A DNA stretch of 64,000 nucleotides from Sclerurus mexicanus. Lineage: Eukaryota > Chordata > Aves > Passeriformes > Furnariidae. Each line of letters opens with the position of its first letter. The stretch's first letter is position 1. Where the stretch lies: contig VWZF01003927.1 in the NCBI GenBank assembly GCA_013396755.1, positions 910,792 through 974,791 on the forward strand, written 5' to 3'. Under the pieces are notes generated by a model, which saw only the letters and a program-made list of their open reading frames with translations, did not search any database and was not told the origin of the DNA. Position numbers and translations under genes: made by a program. Below are positions 42,801 to 57,200 of the stretch, in pieces.

Positions 42801-45800
42801 GGAAGAAATCTGAATCCTCCTGTCCTGAAATAGACTCCTAAAAGTGTCTTTATGCTGTGACAGCAAAGGAAGCTTTGGTTAATGAGCTTATTCTGGGGCA
42901 AACTGGGATATCCTGTGAGGTGGTCCTGAGCAGTGTACAGGAGAGGGGGGTACAGCACGCTCCTTGCACACAGCGGCACCTCCAAGCACTCGAGCACATG
43001 TTGCCTTGTCAAATCCCATTATTCCTCCTGAGACACCAGGATCATTAGCTCAGGTACAGCATCCCAGCAGTGTGCCCTTACTGCTTCCTGGCCCTGCATG
43101 GCTGTGCTGTGGGATGCAGCAGCATGCCTGGAGCTGGGAGCCACCAATGCCCATCACTTCAGGTCTGAAGTAGGAGTAAGACACGGAGTGGTTTAAGGTC
43201 AGCTGCAATTTCCAGGGGAACAACTTGTGTTTGTGGATGTGCTCATAATTATGATCTGTGAGTTAACAGGCATCCTCTCTTGCATGCAGCATCCACTCCG
43301 AGCTGAAGTTATGGTAAAGGCAGAAGGCCAGGAGCTCATCCTGGAACTGGAGAAAAATAGGTAAGTGTGCTTGTGCCTTGCATTGTGATCTCATGAAAAT
43401 AATGAATAAGGATTACAGTGAAATCAACAGGAAAACCTCCACTGACTTCAACAGGGTTTTGATAAAGACAGGATGAGGAAGTCCTTCTCTGGATTTCAAG
43501 GTTATTTCAAGTCTGAGTCCCCTCAGATGTTAATCAGCCAAGCAGCACTTAGTGTAGCAGAGCTTTGTCAGCAAAAAGTAGGTGGTGACCTGGCCCTCAG
43601 TGTGTAGACTTATTTTTGCATCATAATTTTTACTACATTAACTGGAAAATGTTGCTGATATGAAGTGCCCTATTTACCAAATGGCTCTGTGCTTTAGAAT
43701 CAGTGTGACTCTAATGAGGATTTCATTTGCTGTGATCCAAAGAGGTCCTGCTCTGCCTCCTAGGAGAAATGATCTGACACTTTCAATTCCATTAGTGCCC
43801 TTCAAGCTAAAGTAGACTGAAAAATTGCTTTTGCATTAGTGGAAATGCAGCCTCTCAGGCATGAGACAGCAATGCTGTGTGGTATCATAGGGTGTGATGC
43901 ATATTGAATTCAGCTGAAGCTGCAGGAGACTAAGGTAGGTAGAAGGATTCTGGTCTGGATGCTGCCCCAGAGCCCCTCTGCCCTGTGAGTGTATTAGTTT
44001 TCAGTAGTGGAAGAACAGCTGGAAATTTTGCTTAAGAAGCTTGTCTTTGCTAAGGAGTCCACTTGCACTGTTGGTGTTTTATTTATTTTTAAATGGGTCT
44101 GAAGATTTATTTATGGAAACGCAACCAACTGTTTGTCTGCTAGAATCAGTAGGAAAAATAACCTTGGAGTAAAGACTCTGGTTATATTTTAAATATATTG
44201 TATGGACACCCCAGCCACAGAGATTGAGGGCTCAGCTTTCCTCCTGAAGGAGTGAAGAGTTAGAAGATCTTACTACTTCTGATGGCAGTGCATAAACCAG
44301 AGTGTTTTGGAGGAAAACCAGGTTTTTCTTAGCACTCTCTGCAGTAAAGCCTAAAATCTTATGGCTGACAGAAGGCAAGTACATCCTATAAGGTGTTTCT
44401 GTAATAAGCCATATAAGGTACTGAGAGTTTAGGTGCTGCAAAAGCAAGGTGCTTTTCACGGGCAGTCATCCACCTGTGTAGAGCTAAACAGAAACAGCTA
44501 TCAATTCTGTGTGTTTTGGCATCTCTCAGCTGGGAAAAGAGAGACCAGGACCCGTAAGCACAGCTCTCTCAGTCCTGTCTAATGCAGGAGAAATAGCTGT
44601 GGTACCAAGCCAGGCTTTGAACTGGACCTGGAAATAGCATAACTGGTGATGCTGCTGCGGCTCTCCTTCCAGGACTGTCAGGTCTTGCTTATTCTGCAGT
44701 TGCTATGCAAAGGTGAATATTTCTGGCACAGTGGAAGCTGGCAAGAGAAAGGATCCTTGCTGAGTTAATCCATTTGTGCTCCAAGCATGATTATGTAAGC
44801 CCCAGGTGCCTGTTGGGAGCGGTGCCGTGCTATTTCCAGCACAGAAAAACTCATTGCTGATGTTAGTAAACAGAATTATAATAATAGAAGGTTTCTATTG
44901 TGTTTATTTCCTGAAATGCATTTTCATTCATTGAGATGTATACACATAGGCTTAAGTGTGTGCACACACTTCCACTGCGGGATTGATTGCCTTGCTAGGG
45001 CTGATGAAATACAGCAGGTGGTTTGGAGGTTTTGGGTTTTATTTTCTGTGAAAAATTCAGGTGATTCATAGATAGCAGTGCTTCACATGGGAGTCTTGCC
45101 AGACCTGAAGTCCTTGCTCAAGAAAGATGATGATACAATGCCAAAATGCAAGTCTGATCTTGATTAGTGGAGAGGCTCCACTTTTCAGAGACTTGTGAAG
45201 GTGCAGAAGTAGTTTAGAGACACTCAAATTAAAAGTGGAATGATGAAGTCCCTGGGAGCCCTGTGGATGCTGCTTATCAGCATCCACAGAGCACTTCTAA
45301 GTGAAGACAAACTGCTTTTCCTTGTTGAAGTGTGTGGCAAGGCAGAGGCCAGCCAGGCTCCTCAGGTTCCCAGCCCAGGGTTGCTCCACAGCCTGCAAAA
45401 GCTCATTAATGTGCTTGCTTATCTTACAGAGGAGCCTGGGATTTTAGCTGAGCTTTGGGGTACTGAGTAGTTGCAGCATCCAGGGCTTCTGTGAAGAGTT
45501 TGTTGGGTGCCCAGACAGCAGGAGAGAAAGTGAAATCCTCCAAGTGGGAAGTGTCCATTCAAAACTGTCTATAGCCTGTCTGCTGCCCATTTTGAGTGAT
45601 GTTCTTGGGGGATTAGGCAGCCTTGTTACACATTCCCCACTCTCCTTATGGGGAAACAGAGCTAATGAGATTGCTTTGAAAGCAGAGGAAGTGTACAGCT
45701 TTGGTAGGGATGCACTAGCTTTGGAAGAAACATGCTGGTTTCAATATGTGGGAGAAATGTTCACACAGAGCCTGTGATTTCGTATTCCATATGAAAAGGA

Positions 45801-48800
45801 TATTCTGTTCTTCCACAGAGGTGAAACACAGGAATTATTGCATATCTTGCTTCAGAGCTGTCCACAACCCTGTGTTTCGTAATAATCTCAGCACAGATCT
45901 GCATTTGGGCTTCCTATATTTACAAATACATTTATTGCATCAGCATAATATTGCATTATTTCCCACTTGGGATTTTGACAAGAAGGCAGAGCCACACTAG
46001 TTCCAAGCAGAGTTCATGACACTATTTAATATTTCTGAATAACGACAAAAGTATATCGCCCAAACAACTCAGGCTTGTTTTAAATGACTCAAAACCATGT
46101 CCTGCAGCTGCAGGATTGGAAAGCTCAAAGCTGCACAAACAACAAATATATGGAGAGATGCCTATAAAGCAGCTTTAAATTTGGCTGAGGCTTAGGAGCG
46201 GAAGAATCTGAGTTGCAAACCTTGGATGAAAAGTGACTTTTTGTAAAAGGCATTTGCATTTGTTAATAAAAAACAGCTTTGAGCCAAAGAGGGAGGGGAT
46301 GCTGAGAGGCTCTCAATGTGTGTGGCGGCATTGCCTGGTATGAGCCTTTCTTAGTGAAGAGCTCATAATTGCACAGCAGAATCCTGCATGAAATTTGTCT
46401 TCTCACCTGAGTTCAGGGAAAGCATCAACAAGACTTTTCTTCCTCTTCCACTTTGTGTGTCTCATGGGAAGAGCAGACTTGGGAAAGGCCCTCTCAGGTG
46501 CCACAGATAGTGGAGGCTTCTCCAGGGAATGTCCCTGCCTGCAAGTGAATCTTGTGAGCAGCCTGGATTTTTAGCTGCCTGTTTTGGATGCAGCCATGGT
46601 AGCGAGGGGCACATGGTGGCAGAGCCCCAGAGGAGATGTGCAGCAACTGGCTGAGGACACTATAAAGAAAGTCCAAAGCTCATCTGGTGTGACCTTGGGA
46701 GCCATCCAGACAGTTATTTTTAGGCAACTGTATCTGATAGGAAGCGATATCATTTCCAATCTCTTCTGGATCCACCTGGGTAGGAGATGAGCACTCTGCC
46801 CTGCTTGATGCTCTCAGCAGTGCAGTAAGAGAACTGGCATTTGTATTTCACTGTTTCCTGCTTTTGCACATTTCCAGGACCTCTCCTACCAACTGAGTGA
46901 GGAAGAGGTGAAGTTGCTGCCTGTTTCCGAGCAGGAAGGATATATGAGGTTATTCTACTGATGGGCTACACATAATCAGTGTCTAATTGTCTTCCTTCAT
47001 GGTGAGGGGGTAAGGGTTGCATAAAGGAGGGAAGTTGAGTTTATCCTGCTCTACTGTCTCTTGGAGTCGTCAGAAAAATAGGGGTGGGACCTGGAAAGTC
47101 ATAGCTGATTTTCAGTTTCTTGATTCCCTTGGGTTATTCAGTGATTCGTCTGTGTGGGGCAGAGAGGAAGAGGCAAGGAAATGGAGTCTCTTAAATCTTT
47201 TTTCGCTCTGACTCATTATCAGCCAGTTTTCCATTCATTTTATTTCCTTTTTCCTCTCCAGGCAACCTTTTTGGTTCCCACTGGGAAGTTGAGGGGCTGT
47301 GTGACAAATCTTGCTGGGTCCTGTAACGTGATTTACACAGTGAATGTCACAGATGATGCAGATGGCAAAAGGGGATGGAGAGTCTTTAGACGGTGATGTT
47401 TTCCCAAACCTAGAAATGACTTGTTTAGTTCCACTTCAATAGCTGGGAAGCTACTTTTCCTGTCCAAACTGCTGTGTTTGCACAATAAACATGTTCTTAG
47501 CAAAAGCTCTTGAGGAAGGGAGCTTAAGGGCTCCAGGACTCATCTGGATGAAACTCACCAAGAAAAAGATTTTGGATTTCATTGGTTTTATCAAGTGCCA
47601 GGTTTTGACTGGAATATTCCAAACACTTGAAATCTCCCATTTCCCACCAGTGGTGGATATGGAAAGCAGGCCTGCCTGCTTGTGTTGTTATGAGTCATGG
47701 GTTGGTTGTGTTCAACATGGGGTCACTTCAGTTTTTTGATAATAAATTCTGACCATAGGGAACACTGAAGTGACGTGGTGGCAAGAGTTCCAATTCCCCT
47801 TCTTACCCTACTTGGATCCTGTTGAGAGACAGTGGAGTGGGATCACAAATTGTAGATGGAAATATGATGTCTAAAGTTTCTTGGAAGAATCAATTCCCTC
47901 CACCCCCAGATGCTGGCAGCCTGGCTGGACAGATTTATTGTGATTTGAGGAAAGGGACAGGGAAAGAGATGTAAGAGACTGAAGACTTCACTTTTCTTGG
48001 TCCCATAGCTGAAAAATTAATGTCGATGTTTCTCAAGAGAGCTTCATGGACCATTTGGTTTTTGGTTTTTTGGGAGGAAATAAAAACCATGTCCATCTCC
48101 TGGATACTTCTGGGATACTTCTTTTTAAATTAGCAGCTGTCCATGCAAACTAACCCCTCTGCAAAATGAACCCAAACAAGGTTGCTGATTTGACTAAGTT
48201 ATTAAAAATCTTTCTTGCTCCAATTAGCAAGAGCACCAGAATGCTGCCAGGGCCCTTTCACTGCCTGTGGGTGATCTCTGGCTGGTGGAACTGAGCACAT
48301 TCATGGTGGTCCACTGGGATGGAGGACTCTGAGCCCCTCAGGCTTGTGCTAACAAGTGATGTTTCACAGGCAATAGAAAACTGCTCTCATTTATCAGGAA
48401 AATAGGGGTGAGGTTCTCTGGAGCAGCTGGGAAAAGTGCACTCCCTCATGTGGACATAGTCATGCAAGAAGGGCCTCAGTTTTCCCGCTGCTGTTTTCTG
48501 GGAGTGTTTGGGTGTGCCGTGCAGCCCCTCTTCCCCCAGGTGCTTCTCCGCTCCTCAGCAGCGGCCAGATGAGCTGGAGGCTCCATCCCCAGGGCTGCCA
48601 CAGGGGCAGCTGCCTGCCAAACAAGCTGGCTTTGCCCTGTGCCCTCAGCCTGTCTCTTCAATCCATGTTGAAAACCATGGACTCATGAGTGCAGCACAGA
48701 GCCAGGCTGCCATGTCCTGTCAGCTCTGCATGCAGGGCCCTTCCAGGGAGCAGCACAGCGGCACAGGGAGGAGGGCTTTGTGTCAAACAATGATATCATT

Positions 48801-51800
48801 GACAGGCTGGAGCAGGACCAAGATCCCTCCGTCGGTCATCAGCAGAAACAGTCCCAAGCCATCTGTACATTATGGCACAAAGCCACTCTAACTTTGTTTG
48901 GCTTCCGTGCTTGTATTTAACCCGGCTCCCAAGGCTTTCTGGGGAACAAACCCCGCCAAAAGTAGGCTATTCCACCCTGAACTTCAATGCTTAGCTGGGT
49001 CTTGGGGAATGACTGATCTTTCCAAAAGCTGGTCCCTTTTGAATAGGTGTGAGGGCTTCTCCAGAACATCCCCAGGGCCCACGCATGGCTTACCCTGGCC
49101 TCAAATAGGCTGCAGCTGCTATCAAGGTTTAGCAAAGGAGAGTGCTCCCATCCCAAACCAGGTTTTCCTCTGACTTCATCAGTTCTTCATGCTGATAACT
49201 CCTCAAATGAGGGACTCTGCATTGCCTTTTAGGAAGATGATGTGTGCTAAGCAATCTGCCAGCTGCCTGGTTGGACCTCAGAAGCCTTTAAGTGATGTCA
49301 TTTTGCATCCAAACTTTTGCAGCTTCAGTGTGAGTTGCTGGAGAAGTGGTCAATGAGACATATAATGTAACAGAGAAGAAAGAATCAAATTATGCCATTT
49401 TTTCCCAGACTTTCCTTCTCCAGCAAGGAGATGAGCTCTCTGTCTTCTGGAAATGGTGAAGCAGTTCTATCAGTGCTTTGTAGGGCTGAGCTCCCCTGGA
49501 ACCAGCTGCTCAGCCTGCCAGTGATGTTGTCCTGAAATAATGGCAGATAAAGTTTTGTGGTATATGTGTCTCTCTCCTGTTTATCCAACAACTGGTGAAC
49601 ATGGAGAAGAGGGTCAAGACTGGCTGATAACTCTGGTGCTCTCTGAGGTGGCAAGAAGGCTTGTTTGCTGTTTATGTACAGTTTGGTGGAAAGCTTTATG
49701 CTGAGGAAGTGAGCTGGGCTGGGAATAAACTTTTACGGTCTCAAAGTCAGATAGGACCCCAAGGGTGTTGCAAGATGTTCTGTTGTTTTTCCTCTTTCCT
49801 CACTGCCCTCCTCACCACACACTGTGCAATCCATTGTGACAGCCCTTCTTAGCAGTGCTGCAACAGCCCCAGGGCTCCCCTGCATTAAGGCTGGGAACTG
49901 TCTTTGAAACAGGGCTGTTTCAAGCTCAGAATAAGAAACTGGACTTTTCAAAGGGACCCTGTGGGTGGGACTCAGCTGGTGGAGAGAGGCTTGAAAATTG
50001 TAACGTGGAGATGACACAGACTTTCAGCTCAGCAGCTGCATAAGTGTCCCTAAAAATTCAGACGGAGTTCTCTGCTCCTTAATCCATTCTAGAAGGGGTC
50101 AGAGTCTGAGTCTGCAGACAGGAAGAGACACTTTGTGTTGTGTGGCATCATCCTGTGCCCTGAAATGGGGGGTGCTAGGCTGTGGTGCTCACTGCTGCTC
50201 AGCTCAGCACCAGGGCTGGGCTGCAGTGCCATCGGGCTGGACAAGAGTCACAGCACTGAGGAGTCTTATGGTTGATGCTGGGGGAGAGATAAAATAGCTA
50301 TTCATAGCAAATGCTTTCTAAGAATAAAGGAGGAGGAAGAAAACATAAGTGTGCTTGTTTGGGAATGAGACAAGCAGGCTGTGCAAAGCCTCAGCTACTG
50401 TAAAGCCATGGGTTGGTGTCTGGCTGTAATAGCACAGACACACTGGTTTACTGTCTGCTCTCCTGACACAGACCAGATACCTGATGTTGCTCAAAACAAT
50501 TTCCTTGTTAATGCAATCTATTGATTAAATATTTATTTATTGCACCCTCATGCTGAGCAAGCTGCTGCAGTCAGGGAGATCAAGGGAGTCATGTTCTGTG
50601 GGATGGTGCTGTGGTGCTTATCTTTACAGACCTGGGATAGCTGAATGCAGCAAACTCTCCTTCTGATCACTGACAGCATCTAGCAATGAGAATTAACACG
50701 TCAGAAAGAGACAAAATGAGCTTTTTTTGGCCATGCTGAACTTTAAAATCGGAGATAAAAGCTGTTGTATTCCTGACACCAGATGCTATCAAACACAACA
50801 GTGGCACAGGGTTTTGTTTATCACTAGGTCATCAGTACTTATTCAGGTGTCTGAGACTTTGGATGCCAGATGGGAAAAGCACTTTCAAACATGCTGATAA
50901 AAGGTTTGTTTCCTGTTGTTCTTACCCAATTTAATTAGGTATCACAAGCACCCAGTACCTTATTTAAACAGAGAGGCTCTCAAGGTAGATTAGACCTGAC
51001 TGCCACATATACCAAAAGCCAAGGCAGATGGAAAAATGTTTGGGTTTGCTTCTGATTTCTTCATCCAGCAATCAGGCAAAGAAATGAAGAAACTTTTTCT
51101 TTCTTGCTTTCTTTGCAGTTCACAGTTCTAAATCTGGTGCATGGAATGCATTAAACAGGGATGTAGAAGGACTGAGTTGCAGCTGCATCTGGCAATGCAT
51201 TGGCCAGGGTGCGTGTGGCATCCTTGTGGATGGCAAATGGGGCTCTTTGGTGGCCTCACAGCACCATGGGGTTGCTGCAGAAGTGTGTTTCATTAATGGG
51301 GCATGTTCTGTGATCCTTCTCCAAATTTTTCAAAGTCAAGCTATTGTTTTAAAATACTGCTTTAACCCTACATTTATGGCTGCTGAGATGGACACAGGAT
51401 ATGACCTTCTTGGTTTGGCCCAGATTTTGACTTGCTGTACTTTTTTACATCACTGTTTAGCAAATGCAGATGTTTAAAAAGAAGGAGAAGGCTGTTTCAT
51501 CTGGAGCACAATCAAAACGCTTTCTACTCAGTGCACAGAAGCTCCTTTTATGGACTTCTGGTCTGATCCTGGGCTGAAGACAGGGAGAATATTGTGTACA
51601 TGAGGATGACATGAACAAATTCAAATTCAGGAATCAGCATTTTCCTGGAACAAAGATGTGAATCGGCTTCTGGGCAGAAGTTGAAATGCAGATGCAGACT
51701 GGTTTATAAGTATACTCAGATTTGGGCACCGGAGACACTCTGGATTTGAGCTGAGAACTCACGCCAGTGCCCACATGTGTCCTGAACTGGCCTGTGGTGT

Positions 51801-54181
51801 GCTTGCTAGGCTGGACTTGGTGCTTTGAATCTAATTCCAGTATAGGTGAGACATAGCTTGGCAATAGAGAGGAAATTGCATAGAGACTTTTACCCATTAG
51901 GGGTCAATGATGATGTTTGGTTTCTGGGTTTTTTTAAAGCCCTCATATTAAAATTGAGTTGTTCACTTCCAGCTGTTGGGATTGGATCTTGGTGCCTAAT
52001 TGACCTCAGGGACAAGCTCTGTGTTATTGTTTTAATTTAATAAATGCCTTGAAAGAGCACTTAGACTGCTTGCTACACCCTTTCAGGAGCAGATGTGCGC
52101 CCTGAGAAGTGCTCAGCTCCTGCCAGGGCAGCAGATAGATGGATGTGGCAAGGTCAGCTGTGTTTCCACCTCCTGACCCTCTGCCATCACAGCGTGCTCT
52201 GTCAGGGCAGCACAGCCTATGGTGCTGCTCCTGCAGTGGATCCGATGGCTCCAGAGCCACCAGGAGCTGCCACTGCTCCCTGGGGACAGCGTGTTAACAA
52301 GGGCCTGGCAGGAGAGATGTGCTGATCTCCCAGAGCAGAGTGCAGAGATACAGCACAGCTGGTGTCCTGTGAATACTTGCCTGCCCTCACAGGCGGCTGC
52401 AATTGGTTTCACACCACAGGCAGAAAATAGTGACTGCCCTGAGTTCACAACAGTGGTTCTCAGCAACAGGAAGACTGCAGAAAGAGCTGGATCTAGCTGA
52501 TTTTCTAACACCCCTGTGAAGCAGAAATGCATGTCTAAAGAAAGGTCTTACTGGCTTTCCCCCCCCTTTTCTTTCTCCCTTTCTGCTCTGTCTGCAGAAA
52601 CCTCTTTGCACCAGGCTACACCGAGACCCATTACAGCCAGACTGGCCAAGCCCAGACCACCCCTCTGACCCACACGGTGAGTGCAGAGAACATTCCCTTC
52701 TGTGGCTGCAGGGGAGGCCAGGCAGGGGGCTCAGAGAAGTGGGGGAGGCTCTTCCTCCATCGCCTTTCTTTGAGTGCACAGGTCCCCACAGCTTTAAGCT
52801 AAAGGGGAGGGTAGTCTGGGTTTCTGACCTAGGAGCTTCCAGTGAGAAAGCTGCTCCATCCCCCAAAAATGGTAAAAACATCTTGCTGTTTTGCCCAAGC
52901 TCTGTTATGAGAGCCAAGGTCAGGCGCCAGCATTGCTCCCCTCTCTCTGGGTGCTGGGGAATCATTCTTTCCTCATGCTGCTCATCCTCTTGCTTTTAGT
53001 TTTGCCACTGGATACTCCACACTGGGGACCTTCCCAGCCTTTGGAAAAACAAGCCCCTGTAAACTGGCTCCTGTTCAGTAAAAACCCCATAAATTACCCA
53101 TCTCATGCAGGCTTTGGCTGGCTCTCTGCTGCAGCAGCACAAAGATGTGCATTGGTTGTGAAGCAAAAATAAGATAAAATCCCCATGAGATCATCTTTCC
53201 TAATGCCGCCCTGGGGTGAGGGGAAGGGATGTGATGAATGTGTTGGAGTTCCTGCCCCAAAGCCTCCTTGTCCCTGCCAGAGGGTGTCTTTGTCTCATCA
53301 GGAGCCCCAAGACAGGGACTTCCCCATTGCCCGTGGTGTCACCCTCTCTGGGGCTGAAGGCACGTCCTTTGGGGCCTGACCCAGGGCCAGCTGCCATCGA
53401 TAGGCAGCTCCTATTACAGGCAGAAAGCTTTGGGTCAGCCTTAATGCTGCAGCCATCTGGGGATTCAAAGCTCTCAGTTTTTACTGGCAACAAGGAGCTG
53501 TTTGATGCTCTGGCACAGGCCACGCATGGCAGCTGAAAGGCCAGATTTTGATGCAGAGTCACAGATATTTAGTGATGATAGTCAGCTGCCAAATGCAGCG
53601 GAAAGAGAACAATTACTGGAGTATTGGCAGTACTTGCATGGGACTCGGTGGTGTCTAAATATAGCACATATCCACCCCAAAACTCTACTGCCAACCCTGC
53701 CTCTCTCTTCCTTCCAGGACCACTGCTTTTACCATGGGGTCGTGCGGGGCCAGGAGCACTCCAGCGTCACACTCAGCTCGTGCCAAGGGCTGCGGTAAGT
53801 GCCTGGTGATGCTGCAGCAATGCCTCTGCTCTGCTCCCCAGCAGCCTGGCTTCTCTCTGAGTGGGTAGACACGTTCTCAAAGGCCACCCAGCCGATAGTC
53901 CTGGGCATAAAAAGGAGCATGTTGAGGAAAATACAGAAATTGGGGTGTCATTAGTAACCATGGCCTCCTAACCAGCTCCTGGACTCTTCCCCCTGTGTGC
54001 TGGCAAAATGGGCTGGTGCAATGAGTTTAACTCAAGAGTCCACTGGAGCAAAAAACTCCTATTAGTGACTCAGGGCTGCATCTGTTACAGACAGGGCCAG
54101 GACTCACCATGTCTCAGCCCAATGCTCTACACCAGTGCAGAAACAAGCTCCTTCTCCCAGTCTCTCACAACTGGAGAGCTT

Positions 54182-54224
<43 letters not shown>

Positions 54225-57200
54225 GGGGCAAAGTCTTCCAAGTCTGAACTTTCTCCTGGGTTGTCAACCCTGCTCTCTGCTGTCTCCCTGGGTGGTGCCA
54301 GAGTTGTATGTGTGTTACACATGTGAAACTTTTGCTTTGGGAGTAATAGAGCCTTTGTCAGGAAAAGAGGTTTTTTTATCCTCAGCCAGGAGTAAATGAA
54401 CTGGTTCGTTGTGACCAAGGAGCTGCATTCATTTACACCAGCTTGGAATTTGTTTCCAAAACATCACAGGGGTTTTATTGACATTAGTGGTCATCTGACC
54501 TGGAGCACCGATTGGAAGCTGTGTTGATGGGACTTGCTCCAGCCAGGAAACAGCCCATGCCAAAGAAAACCTGAGACATCTTCAGTGAATGTAGCACAGG
54601 CCAAAGAGCACATTAAAATAAACAGGACAGTGCAGCCACCTGTGGCTTGCAATAAATAATCCAAAAGCAGTCACAGGTGTGCTGTGCTTCTGGCAGCCTG
54701 TGTTTTCCTAGGCTCTGCCTTCCAGCTGCAGAGGGACAGAGCTGTTGTGTGCCCAAGCAGCAGTGTTCCTGCACCCCGGAGTTGTCAGCATCTGCTGGCA
54801 ACTCTTTGACATTGTTAGAAAACTGCTGGGGAGGCACAGGAGCCGAGCACAGGTGGCTGTTCTCACTGTGAGCCTGTGCAGGGAGGTGTGCTGCCCATTG
54901 AGCCACACATCTTCTAGAAGACATTAAATACAGATTTCCAGCTCTCCTGGCTGTAACATGCTCATTGAGAAAACCAAACCACCTGGCTGTGTGCATGTTC
55001 CTGAGAGAACTCTGGTTTTGATGCTGATAAAAAAGTCTTCACATTTTTCAAGTCAGCTCTATTAGAGGTAAATTTCTTCAATTGGTTGAAAAGCTTCCAC
55101 TGCCCCTAAAGAAAAAGATGTATGTTAAAAAAAATCAATACTTCTCAGGTTAGCACTGTTGCACCAAATACTCCAATAGCCCCTTAATGTCTGAGGCCCA
55201 CTGAATACATTTTAATATATGGAAACTCAGGGATTTCCCCCTCTGAACTCAAAATATTCCTATCCTTTTTATTAATAAACTGATTGGCCTGGTAAAGAAA
55301 AGTGTCTTGCCAGGGTCAGATGGGAATTCAGCAGCAGCAGAAGAAGGATTTGTCTCCTGTTGCTGTGAGAGTAATTAACTTTCCCTTTTATTGCTTCCTG
55401 TTTCAACAGAGGACTTATCATACTGAGCAGCAATTCCAGCTATATCTTGGAGCCAGCTCCCGATAGCCCAAACCAGCACTTGATTTACAGGGTGGACAGC
55501 CTGCGATTGCAGAGAGGAGCCTGTGGCTACCAGGACAGTGGGGATGCAGCCGAAGACTGGCTCAGGGGCTTCACAACTGGGATGAAACCACCGCGCCAGA
55601 GGGTGAGGGGTTTCACCCTGGGTCCATGCATGATACTCCACATTTCTCACCTCTTCCAAGCCTGAGAAGCCTGCTGTTGTCTGGGAGCATAGTTCAGAGA
55701 GTGAAATGAAGGAGAATATTAAAGAGGGTGTGTAGCAAGCTGGTTGCAAAATAGCGGCTCCGGTAGGGAAATAAATGAGTGTTGGGGACTGTTGTGGGTT
55801 GTAGCTGTTCTTGCACAAATCTCTGCATCTGATGCATGGACAAACAGGTGGGCTGAGGACAGGCACGTGGGCGCTTGCTGTAACTAAACTGACTTGTGAT
55901 ACTTGGTTGCTCCAAGTCGATCATATCTGGAGGTCCCTCTGTGTTGTGGGGTGGGGTGAGTGGCCAGTGAGAAACAACCTGGGAAAAATGACCTGTACGT
56001 ATGTTTTGTAAGGAATTTCTTGGGGTATACTGGGGAATAACCTGTGTTGCTGCTCCTGCAGATGAAACGGGAGACTCTGCAGGCTATGAAGTATGTGGAG
56101 CTCCTGCTCGTGGCTGATTATGCAGAGGTAAGAAATGGGATTATGTTTATACCAATGGAGCATTGGGCACAGAGCAAGAGTCCCACCTGCAGCATCTCCC
56201 AGTGCAGGGAGGGCAGCTGGAGCTCAGCAGGTTTCCTCTTGCCATCCCAATGGTCCCATCCTCACCAGCAGATGGGAAGAGCTGTGTCTGGGTCACTTTT
56301 GTCCTAGCAGCCATGACCCCTCTGCCACCACCATCAGCCACTGTTGGCCAGGGGAGAGATTCAGGCTGTGATTTGGAAGAGGGATGAGGGTCAGTTCTGG
56401 CCTCCCAAGGCAGCAGTGGTTGCTCCTAGTTATCCATGGGAGAGACTGCCTTCAGCACTGGGGGACTTGGGAGTTTCCAGGAATGATGTGCTTCTAACTC
56501 TGCAGAACACTTAATCTCTGGAGAAGATAACCATGATCATGCTCTTCTTTGAGCTGTAGCAGATACAAAAATAGACATTTTTAAGGCTCCAGATCACATA
56601 ATAGGTCTGGAAGAAGTTGAGTGAAGTCAGCAATCCCTCCCCCAACCCCAGCCTGGAGGATGCACCAGACACAGTTACTGACAGTGCAAATCACACAGTG
56701 TTTTGCTGATTGTTTAATCTCCAGCACAGATGGAAGTCAGTCTGGTCCTATCCATAATTTACAATTTGAAACTCCAGCAGGGAAAGCCACGTAGTGCTCT
56801 GGGCTATAATTCATTCTGAACAAAAGTAAAGAAGCAGAACCTATTTTAGTTTCTCTATTAGGCAGCGGGACACCAGGGAAACAGAAAACACATAATACCC
56901 AGGAGCTGCCATATGTTGTTCCACATTTTTGATTAGGCAGGCTGGGGCAGGCACTCTCACGGTGCTGTCCTTTGCTGCCCATACTTTGTTGTGTCCCTTG
57001 TTAGAAGAAAAGTCCTAGGTTTTGTCATCTGTTAAACAAAATGCTAGACATTTTGCTACTTTAATCCTCCCAATCAAACAGTTTGCTAAAATTAACTTGT
57101 CAATTGCCAGGTGGTTTAAATAGGCAAATTGGTTGGAAGAGTGAAATGTGATGAGCAGTATGGCAGCCTTGACCTCAAACATGAAGTCAAGTTACCATAC

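Noticed and set aside
52387..52965. 192-codon minus-strand frame overlapping ADAM19 exon 4
   Set aside because: Antisense shadow of an exon plus intron; no domain and no splice structure.
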